Notes under the pieces: generated by a model | Told to the model about the DNA's origin: nothing | The model's database searches: none | What the model saw: the letters and a program-made list of their open reading frames with translations, nothing else | NCBI GenBank assembly: GCA_035556555.1 | Contig: DATMES010000055.1 | Coordinates: forward strand, 1-49,142 | Origin: Frankiaceae bacterium | GTDB taxonomy: Bacteria; Actinomycetota; Actinomycetes; BP-191 | Reading direction: 5' to 3' | Length of the DNA: 49,142 bases | Translations under genes and position numbers: made by a program | Shown here: positions 7,557 to 16,620 of the stretch, one piece after another | Layout: each line of letters begins with the position of its first letter | Position numbering within the stretch: the stretch's first letter is position 1

Positions 7557-10500
7557 TGCCGAAGCGGTCGACGACGACGTTCGTCCCCGTGGCTCCCGTC
7601 CGACGCGTCCCGAGCACCGTGATCTTGATGGTGTGGACCTTGTCGGTGAGCCCGCTGAACCGGCGCGCGTAGCCGTACTTCGTCGCCGGCGCCCAGTTGT
7701 CGTACGTCCCCTTCTTCACCCCGTCGATGTACACGACGGCCTTGCCCATCGACGGGCCGAGCATCGTGACCCAGTCGATGGTGCGGCCGCGGAACGACAT
7801 CGAGAACGTCGCGCCCGCCGAGTCCTCGACGGCGTACGCCCCAGAGCTCGCCGACGCCGCGGACCGCCGCGCCCACGCGAAGGTGACGACAGGCGACGCC
7901 GACAGCACGCCGCCCACCTTGAACGCGTCGACCGCGACGTTGGTGCCGGTGCCGGACGTCGAGCCCTTCTCGCCGCGGACGACGATGCGCAGCGTGTGCT
8001 TCGCGTTCGACAGGCCGGTGATGCTGCGCGCGAGCGCGCCGGAGGTACGCGAGTAGAAGCTCACCTTCGACGCCTTGAGCACGTTGTCGACGTAGACGTC
8101 GGCGGTGCCGTACGACGGCCCGCGCAGGCCGTACCAGCTGATCGACGTGCCGGTGAACACGTACGACGCCGTCGCGCCCTTGAGGTCCGACACGGAGAAC
8201 GACCCGCCCTGCGCGACGCTCGACGACGCCTTGCGCCACGCGGGCTTCGCGGCGAGGCCGTTCTCCTGCTCGCTGGTGCTCGCGCGGTAGCCGCGCGTGC
8301 CGGTGGTCGCGTTGCCCGCGAGGTCGTTCACGCCACCGACCGAGATCGTGTAGAGCTGGCCCGGAGTGAGGGGAGCCGTCGGAACGAGCACGGCCTTGCG
8401 CGCCGAGCCCGACGCGCAGGCGACGGCGGCGTTCTCGCCGGTACGACAGGTCAGCGTCGCGGGGACCGCCGTCGCCGTACCCGTGAGCAGCAGGCGGACG
8501 GCGGCGGTCGTGACGCCGGTGACGGGCTCGTTCCACGACACGACGTGTGACGGGTTCAGCACCGACGACGGCGTGGCGATGGCCGTCACCGGCGCCGTCG
8601 TGTCGATGGTCCACGTGTGCGTCGCGGGCGCGCCGGCGTTGCCGAGGTCGTCGCTCGCGACGACGGAGAACGAGTGCTGCCCGTCCGGCAGCGATGACAG
8701 ATCCAGCTCGCCGCACGAGTCGGTGAGGCCGTCGATGGTGCACGAGTACGACGCCACGTCGGCGTCCGTCGTACCCCAGTCGAACGCCGGCGACGAGTCG
8801 TTCGAGAACAGCGGCGGCGTCGCGGTGAACGTCACGACGGGACCGGCGGTGTCGACGGTCCACGTGTGCGTGGCGGCGGCGCCGGCGTTGCCGAGGTCGT
8901 CGGTGCCGACGACGGAGAACGTGTGCTCGCCCTGCGCCAGCGACGACAGGTTGCGCGGCGACGTGCAGGCAGTCGCCACGCCGTCGAGCGTGCACGTGAA
9001 TCCGGCGAGGTCGGACGCCGCCGAGCCGAACTCGAACGACGCCGACGTGGACGCCACGCGTACACCGGGCTTCGACGAGATCGAGACGGTCGGGCCGGTC
9101 GTGTCGACGGTCCACGAGTACGACGCCGTCGAGGCGTTCGACGCCGCGTCGCGCGCCGTCAGCACGAACTCGTGGGTGCCCTGCCCCAGGCCCGAAGCCG
9201 CGTACGCGCCCGTGCCACAGGTGACGGGGGAGCCGTCGAGGGCGCACGTGTACGTCAGCGCGTCGTCGGGCGTCCACGCGAACCCCGCCGCCGTGTTCTT
9301 GGTCCGCAGCGGGGGCACGGCGGTCAGCTCGGGCGACGCCGGCGCGGTCGCGTCGACGGTCCACTCGCGCGTCGCCGCCGACGACGTGGCGCCGTTCTTC
9401 GTCTGCGTGACGGCGAACGTGTGCGCACCGTCGCCGAGGTCCGTGTACGTCACACCGCTCACGCAGGACGCGGGCGTCGCGCCGTCGAGCGAGCAGGCGA
9501 ACGTCGCGCCCTCGAGCCCGGTGAACGTGAACGCCGCGGTCCGCGAGTTCACGAGGCCCGTCGGGCCGCCCGTGAGAGATGGCACCCCGACCGCGATCGT
9601 CCACTCGTACGTCGTCGCGGTGCTCTGCCGGCCGGCCTGGTCGACGGTCTTCACCGTGAAGGTGTGCGCGCCGGCGGCGAGGCTCGAGTACTCCTGCGAG
9701 CCGTTGCACCAGAACTCGCCGCCGGTGTCGAGCCTGCAGAGGTAGTACGACACGTCGGACGACGGCGACGCGAACGTGAACGACGCCGTCGTGGCCGTCG
9801 TCGACACGTCGGGCTTCCCGGTGATGGCGGGCGGGTCCGGGTTCGTGAGGTCGACGGTCCAGGTGTACGAGTCGCCGCTGGTGTTGCCGGCCCCGTCGCT
9901 CGCGACGACGGCGAACGTGTGGCTCCCCTCGGTCAGCCCGTTGAGCGAGGCCGACGACGACGAGCACGAGACGGGCGAGGTGTCGAGCGTGCACGCGTAG
10001 GTCGCGCTCGCGTCCGGCTGCCACTGGAAGAACGCCGACGACGACGCCGACACCCATTGCGGCACGTTCCACCACCCGAACCACGACGGCGGCACCGAGT
10101 CGACGGTCCACGAGCGGATCGCGGCGGCCGAGGCGTTGCCCGCAGGGTCCACCGAGCGGACGGAGAACGTGTGCGCGCCCTGCGACAGCGACGAGTACGA
10201 CGTGCCGGTCGTGCACGACGCGGGCGTCGCGTTGTCGAGCGCGCACGTCGCGCCGACGGCGTCGCCGGACAGCGTGAAGTCGAACGTCGCCGACGTCGTG
10301 TTCACGAGGCCGGTCGGGCCGCCGGTGATCGACGGCACCGGCGCGGGCGTCGCGTCGACCGACCACGTGCGCGTGCCGGGCGCGCTCTCGTTGCCGTTCG
10401 CGTCGAGCGCCACGACGGAGAACGTGTGGCTGCCGTCGGACAGCGGGCCCGAGTACGTCTTCGGCGACGTGCACGCGGCCCACGACGTGTCGTCGAGCGC

Positions 10501-13245
10501 GCAGAGGTACGACGCCGCGTCGGCGACCGTGCCGAACGTGAAGGAGAACGCGTTGGCCCCGCCCGGCGACGTCGTGCCGCTCGGGCCGGCTGTGACCTCG
10601 GGTGCCGCCGGAGGGACCTGCTCGACCGGTGTGTAGATGCCGCCCGACGTGCCGACGAGGTCGAGGCCGTCGGCGCGGTGCGCGATCGTCGTCAGCGAGG
10701 TGCCGTTGGGGAAGCCTCGGTTGAGGGAGTACCAGGTGGTGCCGCCGTCGAGGGACTTGTAGATCGCGTTGCCGCCCCAGCCGGGGACACCGCCGGTGTT
10801 GAGCGCGAGCAGCGTGCCGGTCGGCGACACGGCGAGCCTGTCGAGCAGGTGCGGCGGCGAGAGCTCCGTCCACGTGCCCGCGTCCCACCGGTAGAGCGGG
10901 TTGGCGGCGTCGGCCGTCGCGACGTACGCGACCGCGCGGTCGCCGGGGTCTACGGTCAGCGCGTTCGTGGGGAACGCCGCCGGCGTCTCGCGGCTCGTGA
11001 GCGCGAGCGTCGTGCCGGTGACCGCGCCGGAGACGACGTACGGCGCGCTGGTACGGGTCGCCCAGAACGACGTGCCGTCGATCGCCTCGAGCCGGTTGAC
11101 GACGGTGAGGCTGTCGCCGGTGAGCGCGGAGAACGTGTCGCCGCCGTCGGTGCTGACGCGCACCGCGCCGCCCGACGTGGCGAACGCCACGGACGTGCCG
11201 GGAGCGGCGGAAACGGCTGCGGCAGAGGTGACTCCGGTGGAGACCCAGTCGGTGACGGTCGTGAGGTCGTACTTGTAGAGCGTCGTGCCGAACACCGCGA
11301 GCAGCCGCGCCGTCGCGCCGTCGCGGACGACCGTCAGCGCCTTCGTGTCGGTGCCGGTCGTGGCGGTCGTGCCGAGCAGCGCGAACGACCCGCCGCTGTT
11401 GGTCGAGCGGTACACGCCGGCCGCGGTGGCGGCGTACAGCGTCGTGGGGGAGTCGGGGTCGCGGACGATCTGGCGGGTGTTCTGCGCGCTCGGCGACGGG
11501 CCCTGGAACTTGTCGTTCATGACCGTGATCGCGCGGGTGGCCTTCGTGGACGTACCGGTGATCGTCGCGGTGATCGTGACCGGCGTGCCGGTCGGGCTCG
11601 CGCTCGACGGCGCGGTGTACGTGCTCTTGTCGAAGAAGTCGCCGCCGAACGTCCCGCGCGACGCCGTCCATGTGAGCTTCGGCTCCGCGGTGACGTTGCG
11701 CAGCGACGCGCTGAACTGCGCGGTCAGCGTCGCGTTGACGTGCGTGACGTACGGGTCGACCTCGAACGCGAGCGCTGGGTCCGCCGAGCCCGGCCAGAAG
11801 CGCGAGTCGTCGTCGCCGTTCGCGAACGCGTCGGCCCGTCCGTCGCCGGTCACGTCGCCGACGGTGACGTGGTGCGGGGTGAGCGGCAGTGAGGCGGCGT
11901 GCATCTGGGAGAACGTCCCCGCGCCCGTACGCCGCAGCAGGACAGGCCCGCGGTACGTGCCGCCGGCAAGGTCGAGGAGGCCGTCGTCGTCGAGGTGCAC
12001 CGCCTGGAGGTCGTGCGGGCGCATCGACGCCGCGAGGACCGACGTGGTGTTCATCGCGCCGGTGCCGGTGCCGAGGTTCGGGAAGACGACGAGCTTGGGG
12101 GAGTTCGCGGGGTTCGAGAACGACTCGCCGCCGACGGCGACGACGAGGTCGTTCCAGCCGTCGCCCGTCACCTCGGCGATGTACGGCTCGGCGTCCACGC
12201 CGGTGGTGTACGTCACCTCGCTCGCGATCGAGCCGAAGCCGTTGTTGATGCCGACCTCGAAGACGTCCTGGGTGACGTTCGTCGTGGTGTTGATGCCGAC
12301 CGCGACCTCGGGACGGCCGTCGCCGGTGAGGTCGCCGACACTGAACATCGTCGCGTTGAACGTCGACATGAGCAGCACGGGCGCGTCGAACGTCCCGTCG
12401 CCGTTGCCGGTCTCCAGCAGGACGTTGCCGAAGTGCTCGAGGCGTACCGCGTCGAGGTGGCCGTCGCCGTCGAAGTCGGTGAGCTTCGCCCTGGCGCCGG
12501 AGCGTGCGCCCCCGGTGGTCGGCACCTTCGCGTCGGGTGTGAACGTGCCGGTCCCGTTGTTGCGCCACACCTGGTAGCGCCACGTCTGCGCCTGCGCCGA
12601 CCCGAACGGCACGTAGATGTCGAGGTCCCCGTCCTCGTCGAGGTCACCGAGCTCGAGGTCGAGGACGAAGTCGTTCGTCGCGGTGAAGCCGTCGGCCGCC
12701 CTGGTGTTGGCGTAGTTCGTCGCGGTCTTCGTGAAGCCGGTGCCGTTCCACGACAGGGTCACGAACCGCCATGTGCTGAGCAGGTTGCAGCAGTTCTCCA
12801 GCACGACGACGTCGGCGACGCCGTCGCCGGTCACGTCGCCGATGTCGGTGTCCTGGCCGCCGTCGTGGCCCGTCGCGACCTCCGCGCCGAACGCGCCACC
12901 GGGCACGCCGCTCGCGATCGTCACGACCGCGTCGCCGACGACGCCCGGCGCCTCGACCGACTCCGCGCGGACGACCGCGACCGGGTCTGCGGGGTACGTC
13001 GCGGGCGGCGTGTAGAGACCCGTCTGGCTGACCGACCCGGGGCCGCGCAGCACCGACCACGTGACCGACGTGTCGGTGACGTTGGCCAGGGTCGCGGTGA
13101 GCTGGCGCGAGCCGCCGACCACGACCGAGGACGCGCCGGGCGTGACCCGCACCGTGGGCGGGTCGATCGCCCCCGCCGAGGCAGGCAGCGCCAGGACGGC
13201 GGCCCCCACCGCCACGATCACGAACGACGTCAGAGCGCGACGCAA
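7546..13245 (-). CDS. Giant secreted FG-GAP / Ig-like repeat protein
   Basis: 1899 residues. Sec signal peptide (about 1-25, ending ALPASAGA), then a Big/Ig-like domain (29-110) and seven or so FG-GAP/VCBS repeats with Ca-loop motifs such as GDVTGDGVADVVV, GDLDEDGDLDIYV and GDLTGDGRPEVAV (about 120-480). A sortilin-like propeller region follows (VYRSTNSGGSFALL, about 590-880), then about ten Ig-like repeats carrying paired Cys (TYACTLD, LxxGxHTFxVxAxDxAGN), and finally two copies of a carbohydrate-binding-like domain (SISWYGLRGPSYGTADVYVD and TIDWVTMLGPSMGKAVVYID). The start is TTG 13245 with a strong AGGGGGG site. It is exported, with no LPXTG or membrane anchor visible, so probably a secreted adhesin or matrix protein. 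The 3' end overlaps the Vgb-like gene tail to tail. Confidence 0.85.
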   Translation of the reverse strand: MRRALTSFVIVAVGAAVLALPASAGAIDPPTVRVTPGASSVVVGGSRQLTATLANVTDTSVTWSVLRGPGSVSQTGLYTPPATYPADPVAVVRAESVEAPGVVGDAVVTIASGVPGGAFGAEVATGHDGGQDTDIGDVTGDGVADVVVLENCCNLLSTWRFVTLSWNGTGFTKTATNYANTRAADGFTATNDFVLDLELGDLDEDGDLDIYVPFGSAQAQTWRYQVWRNNGTGTFTPDAKVPTTGGARSGARAKLTDFDGDGHLDAVRLEHFGNVLLETGNGDGTFDAPVLLMSTFNATMFSVGDLTGDGRPEVAVGINTTTNVTQDVFEVGINNGFGSIASEVTYTTGVDAEPYIAEVTGDGWNDLVVAVGGESFSNPANSPKLVVFPNLGTGTGAMNTTSVLAASMRPHDLQAVHLDDDGLLDLAGGTYRGPVLLRRTGAGTFSQMHAASLPLTPHHVTVGDVTGDGRADAFANGDDDSRFWPGSADPALAFEVDPYVTHVNATLTAQFSASLRNVTAEPKLTWTASRGTFGGDFFDKSTYTAPSSASPTGTPVTITATITGTSTKATRAITVMNDKFQGPSPSAQNTRQIVRDPDSPTTLYAATAAGVYRSTNSGGSFALLGTTATTGTDTKALTVVRDGATARLLAVFGTTLYKYDLTTVTDWVSTGVTSAAAVSAAPGTSVAFATSGGAVRVSTDGGDTFSALTGDSLTVVNRLEAIDGTSFWATRTSAPYVVSGAVTGTTLALTSRETPAAFPTNALTVDPGDRAVAYVATADAANPLYRWDAGTWTELSPPHLLDRLAVSPTGTLLALNTGGVPGWGGNAIYKSLDGGTTWYSLNRGFPNGTSLTTIAHRADGLDLVGTSGGIYTPVEQVPPAAPEVTAGPSGTTSPGGANAFSFTFGTVADAASYLCALDDTSWAACTSPKTYSGPLSDGSHTFSVVALDANGNESAPGTRTWSVDATPAPVPSITGGPTGLVNTTSATFDFTLSGDAVGATCALDNATPASCTTGTSYSSLSQGAHTFSVRSVDPAGNASAAAIRSWTVDSVPPSWFGWWNVPQWVSASSSAFFQWQPDASATYACTLDTSPVSCSSSSASLNGLTEGSHTFAVVASDGAGNTSGDSYTWTVDLTNPDPPAITGKPDVSTTATTASFTFASPSSDVSYYLCRLDTGGEFWCNGSQEYSSLAAGAHTFTVKTVDQAGRQSTATTYEWTIAVGVPSLTGGPTGLVNSRTAAFTFTGLEGATFACSLDGATPASCVSGVTYTDLGDGAHTFAVTQTKNGATSSAATREWTVDATAPASPELTAVPPLRTKNTAAGFAWTPDDALTYTCALDGSPVTCGTGAYAASGLGQGTHEFVLTARDAASNASTASYSWTVDTTGPTVSISSKPGVRVASTSASFEFGSAASDLAGFTCTLDGVATACTSPRNLSSLAQGEHTFSVVGTDDLGNAGAAATHTWTVDTAGPVVTFTATPPLFSNDSSPAFDWGTTDADVASYSCTIDGLTDSCGELDLSSLPDGQHSFSVVASDDLGNAGAPATHTWTIDTTAPVTAIATPSSVLNPSHVVSWNEPVTGVTTAAVRLLLTGTATAVPATLTCRTGENAAVACASGSARKAVLVPTAPLTPGQLYTISVGGVNDLAGNATTGTRGYRASTSEQENGLAAKPAWRKASSSVAQGGSFSVSDLKGATASYVFTGTSISWYGLRGPSYGTADVYVDNVLKASKVSFYSRTSGALARSITGLSNAKHTLRIVVRGEKGSTSGTGTNVAVDAFKVGGVLSASPVVTFAWARRSAASASSGAYAVEDSAGATFSMSFRGRTIDWVTMLGPSMGKAVVYIDGVKKGTYDNWAPATKYGYARRFSGLTDKVHTIKITVLGTRRTGATGTNVVVDRFGITP

Positions 13246-13581
13246 CGAGCCCCCCTGAGGGACGGTCCCCTGTGTGGAAATTGTTCGAGCACTCTAAGAC
13301 GGGTCCGGCGTCCCTGTAAGCCGGTTCGCCCGAACGGGCCAGCGGGAGTACGACACCGGGCGCAAACCGGTCGAAATCGCTCTGTCCCAGCCGGTTCCGC
13401 GCGATCCAGGACCTGGCGCCCGCCACGACGGGACGACGGTGCGGAGGCACGAAGTCCCGGACGCGCCGCCGGGGTGCGCGATGCACGTGGCTACTCTTTC
13501 CAACCACATGTACCGGTTCGCACTCTTCTCGGTGTGACCGCCAGCGCCGAGGCAGTACCGCGAACGCGGACGGGGGAACGG
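13246..13581. promoter_or_regulatory. Divergent intergenic region with CCCGAACGGG element
   Basis: 336 bases between the giant secreted gene (leftward) and the ECF sigma gene (rightward). It contains CCCGAACGGG at 13329-13338, 83 bases before the leftward start and in the same relative position as in two other loci of this window. A GGGACGGTCCC dyad (13259-13269) lies in the leftward leader. No further gene is supported; an in-frame GTG at 13534 would extend the sigma factor by 16 residues. Confidence 0.4.
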
Positions 13582-14031
13582 GTGGACTCGTTCGACGAGC
13601 TCTTCCAGCGCGAGTACCCGCATGTCGCCGGGTACTGCTGGCGACTCGTCGACGACAGCGACCTGGCCGCGGACATCGCGCAGGAGGCGTTCGCGCGCCT
13701 GCTCGCCCGCTGGCTCCGCGTCCGGGAGCCGCGCGCGTACGTCTACCGCATCGCCACGAATCTGGTCCGTGAGGCCTGGCGCGAACGCCTCCGTCCACTG
13801 CCCGAGGACACCACCGCACCGTCGGACCCGACGACGGCCGACATCGCGGTACGGCTCGCCGTCGACGCGCTTCCCCTCCGCTACCGGACCGTCGTGTGGC
13901 TGCACTACTTCGCGGGCCTTCCGGTAGCGGAGGTCGCGGCCGTGGTGGGGCGGCGTTCGGGGACCGTCAAGTGGCAGCTCTCCGAGGCGCGGGCCCGCCT
14001 CGCCCGAGTCCTGGAGGACGGGCATGCCTGA
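13582..14031 (+). CDS. ECF-family RNA polymerase sigma factor
   Basis: 149 residues. Sigma region 2 (FDELFQREYPHVAGYCWRLVDDSDLAADIAQEAFARLLARW, core and -10 binding) is followed by a short linker and region 4 (VDALPLRYRTVVWLHYFAGLPVAEVAAVVGRRSGTVKWQLSEARARL, -35 binding helix-turn-helix). GTG 13582 is chosen because a GGGGGA site lies 6-7 bases upstream; GTG 13534 is an alternative. The stop overlaps the next gene by 8 bases, the usual coupling of an ECF sigma with its membrane regulator. Confidence 0.9.
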   Translation: MDSFDELFQREYPHVAGYCWRLVDDSDLAADIAQEAFARLLARWLRVREPRAYVYRIATNLVREAWRERLRPLPEDTTAPSDPTTADIAVRLAVDALPLRYRTVVWLHYFAGLPVAEVAAVVGRRSGTVKWQLSEARARLARVLEDGHA

Positions 14032-14908
14032 CAGCGACCTCTGGATGATCCCCCCGGCGCGCAGCCTGCCGGCTCGTCCGGGCGCGCTGGAAGCGACCCG
14101 GCGTCGCGCGGCGGAGATCCGCCGTCATCGACGCCGGGCCGTCGTCGTCGCGGTGGCGGGTGTCGCGTCGACCGTTCTCACTGCGCTCGCATGGTCCGGA
14201 GGCGAGTCCTGGCGCTCCCTGGAGCCCGCGCGCCGGCCGCCGCTCACGAACAGCCATCCGCCCCGGCGCGACGTCGACCCGTCGTACGCTCCGCGCCCGG
14301 CCGACGCGAGCCGGCCGCCGTCCCCCCTGGCGACGTCCGCGGCGCCGGCCCCGTCGCCCTCGGTGCTCCGGACACCGATGTTGACCCTCCACGTCGACGG
14401 GGCGCCGGATCCGGTCGACGCCCTCGACGCGGTCGTCTTCGACCCCGGCGCCCCGGACGGGCTGGTCTGCGCCTCGAGTCTCGGATGGACGTTCGGCCCT
14501 GCCGGATGGTGCATCAAGCTGATCGCGTCGCCTCCGAGTGGAGACCCTGACACGTGGTTCTTCGGGGCGATCATCTGCCGCCTGCCCGGCACCCAGCGCG
14601 GCGTGATCACCAACGACCAGCTGCCTCGCCTGCGTATGTACGACATGGGAGACGGAGCGCTCGTCTTCGACTCGGAGGTGCGTCCGTGGGACGCGCTCGG
14701 TGACGCGGCTCCCTCTCGTACGTGGGGGGTCGATCAAGGCACCTGCGTGATGTTCAACTCACCGTGGGCGTCGATCGACAACGACGGCAATCCGGTCGAG
14801 GAAGGCCCCTACCAGTACGACTGGGACCCCACGGACAGCCAGTTCGACGCGTGGGCGAACGAGCACTCAGGGACCGTCGTCACGGTCGGTCCGAACGGCG
14901 AGTCCTGA
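14024..14908 (+). CDS. Single-pass membrane protein coupled to the ECF sigma, possible anti-sigma factor
   Basis: 294 residues. A basic cytoplasmic stretch (ATRRRAAEIRRHRRR) leads into one transmembrane helix (AVVVAVAGVASTVLTALAW, about 39-57), a Pro/Ser-rich spacer to about 115, and an extracytoplasmic domain with at least four Cys (LVCASSLGW, GWCIKL, IICRLPG, GTCVMF). The cytoplasmic part is only about 38 residues and lacks the HxxxCxxC zinc-binding anti-sigma motif, so a classical anti-sigma function is not shown. The 8-base overlap with the sigma gene is the main evidence for partnership. The outer domain is unrecognised. Confidence 0.7.
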   Translation: MPDSDLWMIPPARSLPARPGALEATRRRAAEIRRHRRRAVVVAVAGVASTVLTALAWSGGESWRSLEPARRPPLTNSHPPRRDVDPSYAPRPADASRPPSPLATSAAPAPSPSVLRTPMLTLHVDGAPDPVDALDAVVFDPGAPDGLVCASSLGWTFGPAGWCIKLIASPPSGDPDTWFFGAIICRLPGTQRGVITNDQLPRLRMYDMGDGALVFDSEVRPWDALGDAAPSRTWGVDQGTCVMFNSPWASIDNDGNPVEEGPYQYDWDPTDSQFDAWANEHSGTVVTVGPNGES

Positions 14909-14993
14909 GATGCGCGCGGGCAGCGGCTCCCTGCTGCGCGGGAGCGCCCGGCCGCGTGTCAACCGCGGGCCGTCGCCGGCAGTAGATACCGGT

Positions 14994-15554
14994 ATGTCCG
15001 CGCTGCCCATCGACGTGTCCACCGCCTCGCTCGCGGTGGCCGTACCGGACTTCGCGGTGTACGTCCGGGAGCGTGGCGCCGGCCTGCTGCACGTCGCGTA
15101 CCTGCTCACCGGTGACCCGCGGACGGCCGAGGACGTCGTCCAGACGGCACTCGCGCGCGTGTTCCCTCGCTGGGACCGCCTCGACCACACAGCGGGGAAC
15201 GCCCACGGCTACGTCCTCCGCACGCTCGTGAACTGCGGCCGGTCGTCGTGGCGGCGGAACCGGCGCGAAGGGATCCCCGTCGCCGAGCTTCCGGACCGCG
15301 CCGGCACCGAGGGCACCGGCGAGGTGATCGACCGGCACGTGCTCGTCGCGGCGTTGCGGCAGCTGCCGTCCCGCCAGCGCGCCGCGCTGGTCCTGCGCTA
15401 CCTCGAGGACATGTCCGAGGCGCAGACGGCCGACGTGATGCGGTGCTCGGCCGGCTCGGTGAAGACGCACACGTCGCGGGGACTGAAGGCGCTGCGCGCG
15501 TTGCTCGCCGACGACCACCGCGACGTTCCTGCGTCCGAGGGGAGGGACCGATGA
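14994..15554 (+). CDS. SigE-family ECF sigma factor
   Basis: 186 residues from ATG 14994; a longer reading from 14910 adds non-family sequence. Region 2 is FAVYVRERGAGLLHVAYLLTGDPRTAEDVVQTALARVFPRW, typical of the actinobacterial SigE-like subfamily. Region 4 is LRQLPSRQRAALVLRYLEDMSEAQTADVMRCSAGSVKTHTSRGLKAL. A TAGATA box sits 10-15 bases before the start. Its stop overlaps the next gene by 4 bases (ATGA). It lies 85 bases after the preceding sigma/membrane pair, making two similar modules in tandem. Confidence 0.9.
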   Translation: MSALPIDVSTASLAVAVPDFAVYVRERGAGLLHVAYLLTGDPRTAEDVVQTALARVFPRWDRLDHTAGNAHGYVLRTLVNCGRSSWRRNRREGIPVAELPDRAGTEGTGEVIDRHVLVAALRQLPSRQRAALVLRYLEDMSEAQTADVMRCSAGSVKTHTSRGLKALRALLADDHRDVPASEGRDR

Positions 15555-16450
15555 ACCGCGACCTGTCCGAGGACCTGCTGCGCCGGAGCCTCGCCGTCGC
15601 GGGCGCCGGGCTGCCCGAGGAGCCGGCACGGCTGCCGGGCGTGATGCGCCGGATCGCCGAACGCCGCCGCCGTCGTAACGCGGTGGTGACCGGTGCCGTG
15701 GTCGCCGTGCTCGCGGTGCTGCCCGCCGCGCCCGACGCTCGCGAGGCCCCGAACCCGACGGCGCGCAAGGTCGTCGTCGACGGGGACACCGGGTTCGCAG
15801 CGGGACAAGTTGTGGGGTACATGGGCGTTACGGCGGCCTGCGGCGCTCACGGCATCAAGGTCACCAGAGGCACCGTGGATGCCTACGTCGACGGCGCGAC
15901 GCTCGAGCTCGTCAACGACCGCAAGGACGCCATCGAGTGGTCCACCCCCGGCCGGTCCCATGGAACCCTCGCCGCGGGGGCGTCGGAGATTGTCACGCTC
16001 CTCGACCCACCCGGGCGAGTACCGCTGACCTGCCGGTCGCGCGCGAGCGGCAGGAAGCTCACCGGCTCCGTACGGATCGTCGATCCCGAGGGTTACTACG
16101 TCTCCGAGGCGTTGTCGTGCACGCCGCCGCCACCGGATCCCGCCGGTCCTGAGCCGGACGTCGCCGCGAGTGCGGTCGTCCTACCGCCGCCCGGTGAGGA
16201 GGAGCCGGAGTACGGGCGTCCGGAGCAAATGACACTCAACCGCCTCGGGGCAGACAGGCTGGCGGGCGACGTCGTCGAGCAGGCGGGCTACCCCAGAGCG
16301 CGCGTCAAGTCGTACCGCGTACGACGGCGTGGGCAGGTCTGGGCGACGCTCCGGTGGGTGCCTGCCCCCGCGCAGCTCGCCGACGGGACGCCGTCGTTCC
16401 CGAACGGCGGCTGGATCCTGCGCGGCGCGGAGTTCTGCTCTCCGCGCTGA
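15551..16450 (+). CDS. Membrane protein coupled to SigE-family sigma, possible regulator
   Basis: 299 residues. An N-terminal charged helix (MNRDLSEDLLRRSL...) resembles the cytoplasmic start of SigE-partner proteins, then a basic RRIAERRRRRN, a short transmembrane helix (AVVTGAVVAVLAVLPAAP, about 49-66) and a mainly beta extracytoplasmic domain with Cys at GVTAACGAHG, PLTCRSR, ALSCTPPPP and a final EFCSPR. GGAGGGA precedes the ATG. No zinc anti-sigma motif is visible. Coupling and topology suggest it holds or releases the sigma factor in response to an external cue; this is inference. Confidence 0.75.
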   Translation: MNRDLSEDLLRRSLAVAGAGLPEEPARLPGVMRRIAERRRRRNAVVTGAVVAVLAVLPAAPDAREAPNPTARKVVVDGDTGFAAGQVVGYMGVTAACGAHGIKVTRGTVDAYVDGATLELVNDRKDAIEWSTPGRSHGTLAAGASEIVTLLDPPGRVPLTCRSRASGRKLTGSVRIVDPEGYYVSEALSCTPPPPDPAGPEPDVAASAVVLPPPGEEEPEYGRPEQMTLNRLGADRLAGDVVEQAGYPRARVKSYRVRRRGQVWATLRWVPAPAQLADGTPSFPNGGWILRGAEFCSPR

Positions 16451-16457
16451 CCAAGCG

Positions 16458-16499
16458 CCGGTGACCGGGGCCCCACGGGGGAGGCGTCCCGGTCACCGG
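16458..16499 (+). terminator. Rho-independent-like hairpin after the sigma module
   Basis: A perfect 12-bp stem (16458-16469 with 16488-16499) around an 18-base loop begins 8 bases after the stop codon. It ends the second sigma operon. No T-tract. Confidence 0.65.
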
Positions 16500-16520
16500 T
16501 CCCGATCTCTGCGTCGAACC

Positions 16521-16538
16521 GCCACGGACGTCCGTGGC
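16521..16538. promoter_or_regulatory. 18-bp perfect palindrome upstream of a secreted protein
   Basis: GCCACGGAC followed by its exact inverse lies 83 bases before the next start codon. AACCGCCACGG recurs at about 16517 and 16557. This looks like an operator, but the binding factor is unknown. Confidence 0.4.
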
Positions 16539-16620
16539 CACGTCCGGCCTGCCCGAAAACCGCCACGGGGGAGCCGTTGCGGCCGCGTCCCTGCGGGGAC
16601 CCAGCGCTCCGGGAGGAGCC

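Noticed and set aside
7355-12583. Very long open frame on the minus strand overlapping the giant secreted gene
   Set aside because: Arg/His/Pro-rich composition is the out-of-frame shadow of the 7546-13245 gene, which has a signal peptide, repeats and a ribosome-binding site.
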